From: Ctena decussata
Taxonomy: Eukaryota; Mollusca; Bivalvia; Lucinida; Lucinidae
Assembly (NCBI GenBank): GCA_963989385.1
Contig: OZ022508.1
Coordinates: 26,434,166-26,498,165 of the forward strand
Length of the DNA: 64,000 nucleotides
Reading direction: 5' to 3'
The notes beneath the pieces were generated by a model. That model was not told where the DNA came from. It saw only the letters and a list, made by a program, of their open reading frames with translations, and searched no databases. The translations under genes and the position numbers were made by a program. Shown here one piece after another: positions 22,079-31,460 of the stretch; the first letter of the stretch is position 1, and the number at the start of each line of letters is the position of its first letter.

Positions 22079-22313
22079 AGGTGCAGCAACCTCAACAAAG
22101 ATCTGTATGACAATCACCTGAGAGAATCTCCTGTATGTGATTGTGGTATAGATATTGAGGATGCCGAACATTATTTTTTCAGATGCGATTTATATATAAA
22201 TCAACGGTTAAGATTCTTTCAGCTATCTCGAAGATTTCACCCGCTTGGGGTTCAGTTTATGTTGTACGGATCGGACCAGCTCTCAGACGAAGATAATATT
22301 ATTTTTTAGCTAT
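22079..22313 (+). pseudogene. LINE C-terminal CxC-H-C segment
   Basis: After a small frameshift the frame from 22079 reads R-C-S-N-L-N-K-D-L-Y, then C-D-C-G...E-H-Y-F-F-R-C. This is the zinc-knuckle-like end found after the RT in many non-LTR elements. The frame runs to the TAG at about 22308. Confidence 0.65.
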
Positions 22314-22689
22314 GTTCATGCATACATTAAGGAATCAAAACGTTTCAGTTAAGTTCTTTATTCTTATATCTATTTCTGTTATTACGAAACTCCACATACT
22401 ATTCTTCTGCTTAATCGCGTTTTTTTATTTATTTTTTTTTTATATATTTTTCGCTTGCGCCTGTGCGCATGCGTTGGTTTGTAGGTCTGCTGTGTGTTGT
22501 TCGCTGTTTACTGCTATTGCTTTCCGTTGTTGTAGTGGGTAGCTTGCAACAGACAGGAGAGGGCGTATGTGGACTTCCGTATGTCGTACAAGTAATGAGA
22601 TATATATATATCATAGTTGCTTTTTTTTTGTCTTTTCAGGTACCGCCCAATGATGACGCTGTCAGGCTGAAAAGGGGACAAAGGACGAC

Positions 22690-22880
22690 TAGACCATATA
22701 TAAATCTGTTATTTTTATTTATTTATTTATTTATTTATTTATTTTATTTTATTTTTTATTTATTTATTTTTATTATTTCTATTATTTCTTTTATCTCTTA
22801 TCAATCTTTATTATCTATTTTTTATTATTACTACTATTATTATCATTATCATTTATTGATATTAGTTTGTTTCTATTATT
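22690..22880. repeat. low-complexity TTTA/TTAT tract in the LINE 3' region
   Basis: Long runs of TTTATTTA-type sequence, then TATTATTACTACTATTATTA. No coding potential. Confidence 0.8.
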
Positions 22881-23159
22881 TTACCAGGCTGATTTAGTTA
22901 TTACATTTATGTACTGTTATTATTTCAGGTTTATTGATCTATATTACTTATTTCCCCTACTCATTTATTAATTATATACCATCAGTTCTTTTAAGAGCCA
23001 AAATTAAAACATCTCTTTTATATGATGTTAAAGATGTGTTCTGAGTGTTATAATTGCTTTCCAACTCGTTTTGTTTTCACATTCTAATTGTCTTTTGGTA
23101 AGCAGTATCAGTAATTTCAAAATTATGTTATATGTATGTCATTGTCTATATCTGTCCTG

Positions 23160-23261
23160 TATAGTATTCTTATGGGGAGGACCGTAATTAATGTTGTTAG
23201 AACTTGTGGTCCGACCCATTTGTCAGTTGTTTTTGGCAATAAAATATGTTTAAACTAAACT
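23160..23261 (+). other. LINE 3' end
   Basis: It ends GGCAATAAAATATGTTTAAACTA immediately before the target duplication. AATAAA at 23237-23242 can serve as the polyadenylation signal. Short tails of the same design (AAATATTGTTTAAACC) appear at 52366, 57150, 58960 and 38224. Confidence 0.7.
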
Positions 23262-23628
23262 AGAAGTACAAGTTTTTGCATAGGCTTGTTTTTACCTAAT
23301 GTGATTAAGTTACTGAAAGAGGACGCAACCGCAGTCTTAACATTTGTGAGGCTATACTGTTCAGATAAATGGGTACACCTGTCCCGGTGAAGACCAAAAC
23401 ATTCTTCTCCAGAGATTTTATTTAAACGTGTCACATGTATAGTACATTACAAACCAAAAAAGAAAACAGGAGGTACATGGATTCGTTTTCGAGCAATGGG
23501 CCATGACTATGAGGGTATGCAGGCACTTCCGACTAACAAAATGTTGTAACTGTACATATGCATGGATGACATTTCATTTATATCCCTATTTGAAACATAT
23601 ATAAAGCTTGCATGTTTATACAGACATA

Positions 23629-24551
23629 CGAGGGGAGTTCAATAAGTTCGTAGAACTTGGTATTTTTCTATACAATTCAAGATTTCTTTTTTCATTTTTG
23701 TGCAGTGTAAACCTTTGTCAGTTGAATGATAGCATCCCTTCAGTCAACACGTACATTTTTGCTCTTACTTTTTGTTTGAAAGTCTATACCCATAGGCAAA
23801 AATAAAAAGTCAGAATATTGAGTTCAGAGCAGTCATAAAGTTCCTCACTAAGGAGGGTGCAAACGCTAAAGAAATCCATTGGCGCATGGCTGATGTGTAT
23901 GGTGATAGTAGCCCAAAGTATTCCACAGTGGTAAAGTGGTCAGCAGAATTTAAACGTGGACGAGACTCCTTAGAAGATGACCCAAGGCCAGGTCGCCCTG
24001 CTGATGTCATCAGCCAGGAGATGATCGACCGTGTTGAGAGACTTGTGCTAAACGATCGCCGAATCAAAGTTGCCGAACTTGCTTCAGAATGTTGTATTTC
24101 TAACGGAAGTATTTACGCTATAATCCATGAGCATTTAGGCATGTCAAAAGTATATGCCAGGTGGGTACCCAGAAACCTGAACATGCAAGATCGTCAGCAA
24201 AGGGTGGAGTCCAGAGTTGCACAAGCGGCTATTCGTGAGTGAAAGTTCAAGCAGTTAAATCACCCGCCATACAGTCCAGACCTGGCCCCAAGTGATTATT
24301 ATCTGTTTCGAAATTTGAAGTCCCAATTGCGCGAAACGAGATTTCGGGACGATGATGCGCTCAAGGCTGCTACAGAGGCTTGGTTTGAGGACCAAATAGA
24401 CGACTCTTATTTCAAAGGCACAGACTGCTTAACAGAAAAGTGGACCAAATGCATTGACGTAAAGGGGGGTTATATTGAAAAATAATGTTGAAAACATCTT
24501 CCAATCTGTGTGTTAAACCCCAAGTTCTACAAACTTATTGAACTCCCCTCG
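23629..24551 (+). mobile_element. mariner-family DNA transposon, internally deleted
   Basis: TA at 23627-23628 and 24552-24553 flanks inverted ends CGAGGGGAGTTCAATAAGTT and AACTTATTGAACTCCCCTCG, extending to about 30 bp with one or two mismatches. It is 923 bp, against about 1.3 kb for an intact mariner. The gene remnant is listed separately. Confidence 0.92.
23820..24485 (+). pseudogene. mariner transposase remnant
   Basis: The N-terminal part reads F-R-A-V-I-K-F-L before the first ATG at 23886, so the true start codon has been lost. The paired helix-turn-helix region follows: V-V-K-W-S-A-E-F-K-R-G, then D-D-P-R-P-G-R-P, the linker typical of mariners. At 24240 the frame hits TGA. Sequence then resumes as H-P-P-Y-S-P-D-L-A-P-S-D-Y, which carries the third catalytic aspartate region. 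The segment holding the first two catalytic aspartates is absent, so about 400 bp have been deleted. It ends near the TAA at 24483. Inactive. Confidence 0.88.
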
Positions 24552-24639
24552 TACCTACTGGAAAAGCATGTGACACAGCTTTTCTTAGAAGTTACGATCA
24601 TAAATTTCATTTAATTGAATCTTCATCATATAACATTAA

Positions 24640-24875
24640 ATTGGAGTGGACAAATAACGGCTGTTCGGCAATTCCGGTAACCGCTAATCGCGTGTGACGC
24701 CGCTAACCGGTAATTTTTTCACTCTTATTTCGCTAACCAGTATATTTTTCGGCCGATTCCGTTAATCACTTAGCACATGCGACGCCGCTAACCGGTAAAA
24801 TTTCCTCTCAAATTTCGCTAATCAGTAATTTTTAGAGCCAAAATTCGCTTATCAGTAGACCCCATTGAGACCCTC
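24640..24875. repeat. right subterminal repeats of the 13.9-kb element
   Basis: Words such as CGACGCCGCTAACCGGTAA and TTTCGCTAATCAGTAATTTTT alternate up to the terminal GACCCCATTGAGACCCTC. The left end has related direct words (AAATCAGTAATCAGTAAAATTT). Confidence 0.7.
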
Positions 24876-25162
24876 ATGAATATCGTTTATTCCAGCCTGA
24901 GCCAAACTAGCTGTTTGTTCATACTAAGATTATACCTTTTCCTCATGAAAAACTCAGAAGACAAGATGCACGGGCAATGAGGCTGCATTCGAATGTATCT
25001 ATTTAAAATTTCAGACCAGTTTGTGATCATAGCCAGTGCCGTTTGTATCTTAACTCCTATGGTTCCCCTTATCTCATATTGTGTGCAATATTGTGTGACA
25101 CTGGCAATCATCGCGCAAAATTTTCAAGCAGAACTACATATTCATATCAGATCAGGCATAAC

Positions 25163-25340
25163 AGTAGTTCTGTAGCATAAAACTTATTAGACTACTCCTA
25201 TTTTTATTTTGACATTTTCATTTCTACTTTCATTTTCATTTCTTGGAGAGTCGGGTATTCAATGAAAGTAAAAATGTAAATATCAACATAAAAACATAAA
25301 TGATGGACGTCAAAATATCCGATATCTCATTATGGGAGTA
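25163..25340. mobile_element. 178-bp insertion with 8-bp target duplication
   Basis: GGCATAAC lies at 25155-25162 and 25341-25348. Unit 2 has the same flanks with one copy (GGGCATAACGG at 38930-38941) and no insertion. The ends show partial inverted similarity (TACTCCTATTTTTATTTTGA, 25192 on, against TACTCCCATAATGAG on the other strand). An 8-bp duplication fits hAT- or P-type mobilisation. Confidence 0.7.
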
Positions 25341-25708
25341 GGCATAACGGTACATATATCGTCACCTAAGCGAAAAAAGTCAATAAGTGCTTATATATTT
25401 TAACTGGAGTTACTGACTTTTTGCGCTAAGGTGACGACGATATAAGCAAATAGTGGAGACCTTGATCAGACGGAGAAGTAATCTGACACTATGAATTAAA
25501 GGACTAGTGGACAAACAGTGTAGATACAGATAAGGTGCTCCTTATGAACCGCCTCATCTAGATCTAGATCTATACTGTGCTCCAACTTTCCGTACCATCC
25601 TGATATCTACGGATACGTCCGATTTGTCCCGATCATAGAATTAGTATGTAAGTAATTTTAGAGATAAGAATTTAATTCCTTCTTTCTGTCAATAACTCAG
25701 CAGTGATA

Positions 25709-25780
25709 GCCGTGATCGTATAGTGGTTAGTACTTCGCGTTGTGGCCGCGACAACCCAGGTTCGAATCCTGGTCACGGCA
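25709..25780 (+). tRNA. tRNA-His (anticodon GTG)
   Basis: A full 72-base cloverleaf: acceptor GCCGTGA pairing with TCACGGC, A box in TATAGTGGTTAGTAC, anticodon stem TCGCG/CGCGA around loop TTGTGGC with GTG, T arm CCAGG/CCTGG around TTCGAAT, discriminator A. No intron. All stems pair, so it could be functional. The nearest T-run suited to Pol III termination is about 40 bases downstream (25821-25830), further than usual. It lies within tandem unit 1; the second copy is at 39446. Confidence 0.88.
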
Positions 25781-25971
25781 GATGTTGTGATCGTCGCTGT
25801 CATGGCACAGCTGAGGGATCTTTTTTTTTTCCTGCATTTTATATGGCACCGTTACATGTCAGTCCTTTACAAATTCTAAATACATGGCGTATTTTTCTCT
25901 ATTCTTTTCGGTTGATTGGTTGGGCATAACGGCCCTTTCAGTGAGTTACTCATTTAATATCCACCCGTATC

Positions 25972-26112
25972 TCAGATTCCCGCTGAAGGCGGAAATCTTT
26001 CTAAATGGAATAGGGTTGCACTGCACAAAGCCTTTTATTATCACCCTCCCATCGTTTAGATATGACTAAATATTGCTAAAAGGGACATAATATCGTAAGT
26101 CATCCATCCATC
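25972..26112 (+). repeat. SINE, 5'-truncated
   Basis: The body GAAGGCGGAAATCTTTCTAA...AAGCCTTTTATTATCACCCTCC...TGCTAAAAGGGACATAATATCG ends in CATCCATCCATCC. It matches the 3' two-thirds of the SINE whose tRNA-like head is at 26203. Unit 2 has the matching copy at about 39730-39870. Confidence 0.65.
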
Positions 26113-26202
26113 CCCGAGAAATATGATAAACGAGAGAGAGAAAAGATACCCACTCGCACCTACTGCAAGTACAGTAGGTCCTTGTCCAAATTAATTCTTG
26201 AA

Positions 26203-26350
26203 GCACCTGTAGCTCAGTAGGTTAAGAGCTACCCTGCTGCTCTAGCGATCCTGGGTCCGAGACCATCAGGCTGAGGCGCAAATCTTTCCAACTATGAACG
26301 GGGTCAAGTTGCCTACAGCCTTCCATTATCACCCTTCGTGCTGATATGTC
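26203..26350 (+). repeat. tRNA-derived SINE, interrupted in its tail
   Basis: The head has A box TGTAGCTCAGTAGGTTAAGAG and B box GGGTCCGAGACC, spaced as in a tRNA. The body continues with GAGGCGCAAATCTTTCC and CTTCCATTATCACCC, then TGCAATACTGTTAA. The tail resumes at about 27461 (AAAAAGGACATAAATTCGC, then CATCCATCCATCC). The pearl-like element sits between. Confidence 0.65.
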
Positions 26351-26360
26351 TGCAATACTG

Positions 26361-27460
26361 TTAATAAAAGGCCATCGGCCAAGTGTCACCCGACGTTTGA
26401 AATGTGTCACAAACTGCAGCCCTTTATTCTGTTTCAGAGTAAATGTATGGCCAAAAACAGAAAATACATATATTACAGAACCTGGTAAGCAAATAATAAC
26501 TGAACATAAGCAAAGACATATACCCAATTACTGGGCCTCTTTATAAAATACTTAAGTTCAGAATGGGACATATATGTGTAAAATCAGGTTACTGAAACTT
26601 TAGGCCCTTACAAAATGACCAAAACATCAAGACTGTATACCCAGTAACAAAATGACAAGGGCCATAATCCTGCTAATATGAATCGGATGAAAAATGAACA
26701 ATGCATTTATGAAAATTCAGCCCATTAATATGAACAGTTCTGGAGTTCCTTTACCTTTAAGTGAATGTCTATTATCTAAGAAAGGGGAACAACTCTGTCA
26801 CTTATAATTTAGCACATCCTAACAATAATCAGAATAATCAATTTACCAAATGCTAATAGCATACCAAATTTCAGCTCTCTCGGTCAAACAGTTCAAAAGT
26901 GGAAAAATCCCAAAAAATGACAAAGGGCCATAACTTTGTAAAAAATAGGACAATTGAAATTCCAAAATCATATGCACATCTTCAGATCATGATGAAACAT
27001 TCAGCACAATTTCAAGTCAACTTGATACAAGATGTGGCAGGAGTTGCGGGGACAAGGTCCGAGTCAGCAAGGGCCGTAACTCCATTAAAAATGGCCGAAA
27101 CAAAAATAAAAAATCACATGCATATCTTCATATCATAAAAATACAATCTGTAAAATTTCAAATCCATCCGATGAAAGATGTAGGAGGAGTTGCGGGGACA
27201 AGATTTCGGAAGGTCTGAGTCAGCAAGGGCTGTAACTCCATCAAAAATGGCCGAAACAAAAATCGAAAACCACATGCACATCTTCATATCATAAGAATAC
27301 AATCTGTAAAATTTCAAATCAATCTGACGAAAGACGTAGGAGGAGTTGTGGGGACAAGATTTCGGACGGACGGACGGACGGACGGAAGGACGGACGGACG
27401 CACACACGGACGGACGAGGGTCATTTCTATAGTCCCCCTCCGCCTACGTCGGGTGACAAA
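26361..27460. mobile_element. pearl/HINE-like element with ~150-bp repeats and CGGA microsatellite
   Basis: It begins with a hairpin (GGCCATCGGCC) followed by GTGTCACCCGACGT, which is matched in reverse by ACGTCGGGTGACA at the end. Inside, GTAGGAGGAGTTGCGGGGACAA-type units lie at about 27034, 27180 and 27337, followed by a (CGGA)n tract at 27366-27413. Short repeats, a microsatellite and subterminal inverted repeats with an end hairpin are the known layout of bivalve pearl and Helentron-associated elements. No ORF. Confidence 0.7.
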
Positions 27461-27534
27461 AAGGACATAAATTCGCAAGTCATCCATCCATCCTACTTTG
27501 AGCCAATATGAACAGGACACCCAATGCCGAAAGT

Positions 27535-27655
27535 TTCTTCGTAATAGTTATACCATGCTTTGTCCGCCTGTACGAGGAGATAATCCACGAGCTTTAACGA
27601 GTGGATTATCTCCCGTACAGGCGGACAAGCAATGGTATAACTATTTCATACCACC
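27535..27655. repeat. hairpin, inverted repeat with ~50-bp arms
   Basis: AATAGTTATACCATGCTTTG...CCGCCTGTACG pairs with CGTACAGGCGGAC...CAATGGTATAACTATT. The unit 2 equivalent is at 41528-41632. Confidence 0.7.
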
Positions 27656-27916
27656 CTTACTAGTGTAGACTTTGTTCATTGCGAAATATTTCGCGCTAAA
27701 ATTGGCGTTTTCTGGTTAAGGTGGTATAAGTTTGACCATCATGATCAACAGCTTGTGGGAAAAATACCCTAGCTGCAATAATGCAGCTCCGACTTAATAT
27801 CTGTCTACCCTCCTTTCTTTTTTTATTTTGACCTTTTGCTGTTGACCGTCCTTAGTTTCCACCAGCAAAAACTGTTCTTTTTAAACTATTTCTGTATACG
27901 ATCATAAAAAATCGCC

Positions 27917-27943
27917 TCATTTCTCTCTCTCTCTCTCTCTCGG
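27917..27943. repeat. (CT)n microsatellite at the unit 1 / unit 2 junction
   Basis: A run of TCTCTC repeats. The longer equivalent closes unit 2 at 41904-41942. Confidence 0.85.
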
Positions 27944-28143
27944 GTAGAGTCGGGCAACTTCGTACGACGGATAAATTCGGACATACCATTGCAAACAGTG
28001 GAAATCCAGATGAGACGGCTCATAATCAGCCGTCTCATCAGGATTTTCACTGTTTGCCTAGTTAATTTTGTTAACAGCTGACATATAAAGGAAACAATGT
28101 CAGTGTCCGAATTTACCCGCTGTCCGAACTTACCCCTTTACCC
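27942..28143. mobile_element. palindromic MITE, family A, copy 4
   Basis: The ends are GGGTAGAGTCGGGCAACTTC and the decayed GTCCGAACTTACCCCTTTACCC. The central palindrome is CAGATGAGACGGCTCATAAT. TA remains on the right (28144-28145); the left flank is TC at the microsatellite border. Confidence 0.7.
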
Positions 28144-28184
28144 TAACTGTTGTCAATGTCCATGCTTAACAGGTATACGGAAAG

Positions 28185-28375
28185 ATGGATATGACAAGAG
28201 AGCACCTCAACATCAATTTTGATCCGCCCAGTGTGATCAGAGTCTTTGCTGTGCGCTGAAATGGTAGCTAAGGCTCTAAGCTACCTCCATGCCGACAGCG
28301 AAGGCTCTGCTTAGACTGGGCGGATGCCCAGGCTGATCTGAGTCTTCGCAGGTTTGTTAGTTTTGTCGTGTCAAT
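28185..28375. mobile_element. palindromic MITE, family B, copy 4
   Basis: It matches copy 3 of unit 1, with blocks CCGCCCAGTGTGATCAGAGT, AAGCTACCTCCATGCCG and GCTGATCTGAGTCTTCGC. The outer ends are decayed. Confidence 0.6.
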
Positions 28376-28639
28376 AAAAGACGCTCCTATATCTTTCACC
28401 TGCTCGACCTATGAATATCGTTTATTCCAGCTTGAACCGAACTAGCTGTTTGCTAATACTATAATTATATGCCTTTTTCTCATGAAAAACTCAGAACACA
28501 AGATTCGAATGTATGTAAGTTTCAGACCAGTTTGTGATCATAGCCTGCGCCGTTTGTCTCTAAATTCCTCAGGTTCCCCTTATCTCATCTTGTGTGCAAT
28601 ATTGTCTGACACTGGCAATCATCGCGCAAACTATTCATA

Positions 28640-30029
28640 CAGTGGACTCGACAGTATCGGATCAAGTTCAATAAAACTCCTGTTTTGTTGTATGTGAATG
28701 CAAAAAGTATGTATGTTATGACACATAAAAATTGCAAAATATCCCTTCTATCTATCCATGTCAAAAGATTTACGGAATTTATTCCTTTAAGGGCAGATAA
28801 CCTATCGAGACTTACAGGAGGGTCTTACGACAGTAACGAATCAGGTGCGACAGTATCGGATCATATGATATTATTTTATAGGAGTGTTTCTCGGAGGCAT
28901 TCTGCCAACCTTCTTAGCTTCAATAATTTTGCTACATATCCAGTTGGACCTATTAAACTCTCAGAGAAAACTTTTACGGCCTTTCAACGATATTTTTCAT
29001 GTGGTCTTTCACCAGCATGGGTTTATCTGTTAAATAAAAGTTAAATGTATACAACAGTACAAGCATGCAAAAAAAATTCTTAATTCAGCAATCCCCTGCG
29101 CCCCATAGCACGAAACTACTCAAACAGTAAAGATCATAATCTGCATTTGAAAAGTGCAGATCCTTAAAAGACCTTAGTGTCTGATCAGGATCCACAAATT
29201 TACGGTGATTTTCCGCCTTAACGATATTTCACTGCACTCAGTGTATAAACACTACATTGCCATTCAACAAGGTCTCTGGCATTAATCGGAGTCTACACAG
29301 TGTTCAGGTGATTGCCAGTTATTACTGGGTTCATAACACACATGCGAGCTGATCTCGAATGTTTCTTCAGATGGTTTAGCAGAAACTAAGTTGTGCTACG
29401 CATAACCTTCATTGTCGTATGCTAGCATGCAGGGCGTGGAATGGGGTATGTGTTACAAAAAGGATGTTGCCTTAGTTTATACTGATCTTCTTTGAAAGAA
29501 GACACAGCAGCCACTCAGTTAGCTGATTTATGACTTGTTTTCAGCATCAGACCATACATCCAACATGCAGTTTTCAAGCTGAGGCCTGTATTTCAGTTCA
29601 AATTATATAATGATCCGTTACTGACGCACATTGGTGCCCCAATTTTCAAGTCTTTAGTTTCATCAAATACTGGGATGTCACAAAAATAATGACTGCCTGC
29701 AATTGTATAGATGCTAGGACACTTCACAAAGCAAAATTGGTTTCAATCGCCTAATGATAAAATAGTTTGAATAACCGAAATCTATTTTGGGGTAACGAGC
29801 AACAGGCAAAACGCAAGCGCCGCTAAAGAGGGGCCAAGCTTTTCAACAACTCCGATTTGTTTCACAGCCGCAGATTTCGATCGAATTTTTCACCCTGCAC
29901 TTTGCCATTGGTCTAACTTGATGACTGTAATATAATGGTAAAAAATATTTGCTTAATTTGTGAGAAAAATGGGTGATAACCTACGAGTGATCCGATTCTG
30001 TCGATGATCCGATACTGTCGAGTCCACTG
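28640..30029. mobile_element. 1.39-kb pogo/Tc1-type non-autonomous element
   Basis: The inverted ends CAGTGGACTCGACAGTATCG and CGATACTGTCGAGTCCACTG match over at least 25 bp (through GGATCA / TGATCC). The left flank is TA (28638-28639) and the right is TG, from a mutated TA. Unit 1 shows the uninterrupted site TTCATATCAGATCAGG at 25141-25156. A further subterminal copy, GCGACAGTATCGGATCAT, lies near 28846. CAGT-type ends plus TA are typical of pogo-like elements. The 119-codon open frame inside (28685-29044) has no recognisable transposase motif. Confidence 0.82.
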
Positions 30030-30139
30030 TGTCAGATCAGTGACCTATAAATACAGTGACTCGCGTCTTCACCTTTCGGTCCAAAGAGGCGTGTCGTGCA
30101 TGCGTCTGCAGCGCCGCCTACCGGAGCGCCATTTTTAAT

Positions 30140-30990
30140 ACAAGCTGAAAAAGCTTGAATTTCTGTCAAAAGTTAACGGCGTGCATCGCCCATTTTATCG
30201 GTGTTTTCATAGTGAAATTATTATGCAACGATAAGGTAAGCTTTGAATTTTATAATGATGTATTAGAATATAAGTTTTGTGATAATTTTGCTTGGTTTTG
30301 GAGCTCATTTTTAACGATGTAAATTGAGAAACATTGGTCACTCGAAAGAAAATGGCGACGCCGCCGTATAAACCATCACTTCTTTTACGATGTACTCCGT
30401 CGCGAATAAGGTTTGAGGTAATATTTTAGCATTAGGAAACGGAAGGGGAAGGACCAAAATGTTGTTTAATATCATTTTCATGACAATTATTTACTATTAT
30501 GATGGTCTTATGACAGTATAAAAATATGCTTATTTAGGAAAGTAGCAAAAATCGGCAAATCAGGATGTTCAAAACCCCACTCCCCCGTTTTTGAATAAGG
30601 CTCCCAAAATAACTATTTTTGAGCCTCGAAATGATATTTTTCATAAAGTTGAATGCCTTGTTAATTGTTTGAGTGCTATTTTATGCAATTTCGTGGAGAT
30701 TCAATGGGTCAAAATAATCTTAAAATAAAACTTGTTTTTCACAGTTTTCGCCATACAACAATGAGTTCAGAGGGTCGGTTAGTTATGCGTTGAAGAATTG
30801 TCACATCAATAAAAAATTAACACCAAAACCAAGCAAAATAATCACAAAACTTACTATTCTAATACATGATCATAAAATTCAAAGCTTACCTTAACGTTGA
30901 ATAGTAATTTGATTACGTAAACATTAATGAAATGGGCGATTCACGTCGATAATTTCTGAGAGAAATTCCAACCCACTCAGCTTAATTAAA
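30140..30990. repeat. inverted repeat, ~150-bp arms, at the left of the 8.87-kb element
   Basis: CATCGCCCATTTTATCGG...GATAAGGTAAGCTTTGAATTTTAT is matched in reverse by ATAAAATTCAAAGCTTACCTTA...GAAATGGGCGATTCACG. The inner arms TTGCTTGGTTTTGG / CCAAAACCAAGCAA continue the match. About 500 bp lie between. No coding frame. Confidence 0.7.
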
Positions 30991-31128
30991 ACCTATGTCA
31001 CTGACTTACTTCAATTTTCAATGCATGCATATTCTCCTAAGTAAGAGAGAGTCAAGATCAAAATCCTAATCCAAATGCATAATAAAAAAAGGTTTCCCGT
31101 ATTAATATTGAAAAGCCCTCCAGCCCGT

Positions 31129-31150
31129 TCTTTTTTTTTTTTTTTTTTTT
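31129..31150. repeat. poly-T tract
   Basis: A run of about 22 T. It adjoins the outer edge of the next inverted-repeat arm and could be the A-tail of a small minus-strand retroposon. Confidence 0.6.
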
Positions 31151-31159
31151 AACTACGTC

Positions 31160-31460
31160 AAGTAAAACTACCGTATAAAAACTTGGCAAGTTTGGTATCA
31201 AAATTTCGGAAATTGAGTACACAATTTAACGCAAACGTTTGTAAGAACACATGATTTATACAGATAAAATTAGTCAGGTGGCGCATTCGAGAAAAGTGCT
31301 CTAGAAAATGAGTTTGTGGGCACTTTCGCGGCATGACGGGCAACCATGCTAAAAATACTTACCGATACGTCCTCGTTTATTTTTTGGCGGTTGCCAAGCC
31401 TGACTGCCCACTGTGTACCGAATAAATGAGGTCAAAGGTCATTAAGTGCAAAATCACGAA
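31160..31460. repeat. left arm of a large inverted repeat
   Basis: GTGGGCACTTTCGCGGCATG and CGGGCAACC are matched in reverse at 35228-35272 (GGTTGCCCG, CATGCCGCGAAAGTGCCCAC). GAGGTCAAAGGTCATTAAG is matched by TAATAACCTTTGACCC near 34986 and AAATGACCTTTGACCC near 35146. The right side holds two tandem copies of the arm. Confidence 0.65.

Larger units (their letters stand above)
14661..23261 (+). mobile_element. 5'-truncated LINE (APE-type non-LTR retrotransposon), split by a DNA transposon
   Basis: A 12-bp duplication, AGAAGTACAAGT, lies at 14649-14660 and 23262-23273, so both ends are exact. In order the element holds an apurinic endonuclease remnant, a linker, reverse transcriptase, a C-terminal CxC-H-C segment, an AT-rich 3' region and a tail ending in AATAAAATATGTTTAAACTA. 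Without the 4613-bp insertion at 15875-20487 it is about 3.99 kb. The endonuclease lacks its N-terminal part, so it was 5'-truncated on arrival. The clade (CR1/Jockey-like group) is inferred from the APE plus RT layout only. Confidence 0.88.
10986..24875. mobile_element. 13.9-kb composite insertion: TIR element with 6-bp target duplication, holding nested elements
   Basis: ATGAAT occurs at 10980-10985 and 24876-24881. Directly inside are perfect 18-bp inverted ends, GAGGGTCTCAATGGGGTC and its complement. Unit 2 keeps the empty site, a single ATGAAT at 28411-28416 within matching flanks. Subtracting the TTAA element (11968-14206), the LINE (14661-23261) and the mariner (23629-24551) with their duplications leaves a core of about 2.1 kb without a recognisable gene. 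The core carries repeated ATCAGTAATCAGTAAAATTT words near the left end and CTAATCAGTAATTTTT words near the right. A 6-bp duplication occurs in several superfamilies (for example Polinton, Dada, IS3EU); I cannot assign one. Confidence 0.8.
10501..27941. repeat. tandem unit 1 of a ~3.5-kb tRNA-His-containing repeat (swollen by insertions)
   Basis: From MITE A (10521) and MITE B (~10742) through ATATCGTTTATTCCAGC, tRNA-His and SINEs to a CT microsatellite (27917-27940), the order of blocks matches unit 2 (27942-41942). Removing the 13.9-kb insertion at 10986-24875 leaves about 3.5 kb. Unit 2 starts exactly where unit 1 ends, so this is a head-to-tail duplication. Confidence 0.75.

Noticed and set aside
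22312..22897. Long plus-strand frames rich in Phe, Leu, Tyr and Ile
   Set aside because: They are translations of the TTTA/TTAT low-complexity tract in the LINE 3' region.
10986..24875. An intact Polinton, suggested by the 6-bp duplication and large size
   Set aside because: Almost all of the length is later nested insertions; the core is ~2.1 kb and no Polinton genes are visible.
27114..27520. Minus-strand frames with repeated R-P-S-V
   Set aside because: They are translations of the CGGA microsatellite and its flanking repeats.
28685..29044. 119-codon frame inside the pogo-like element as a transposase
   Set aside because: It has no helix-turn-helix or DDE-type motif and is short; it may be chance.
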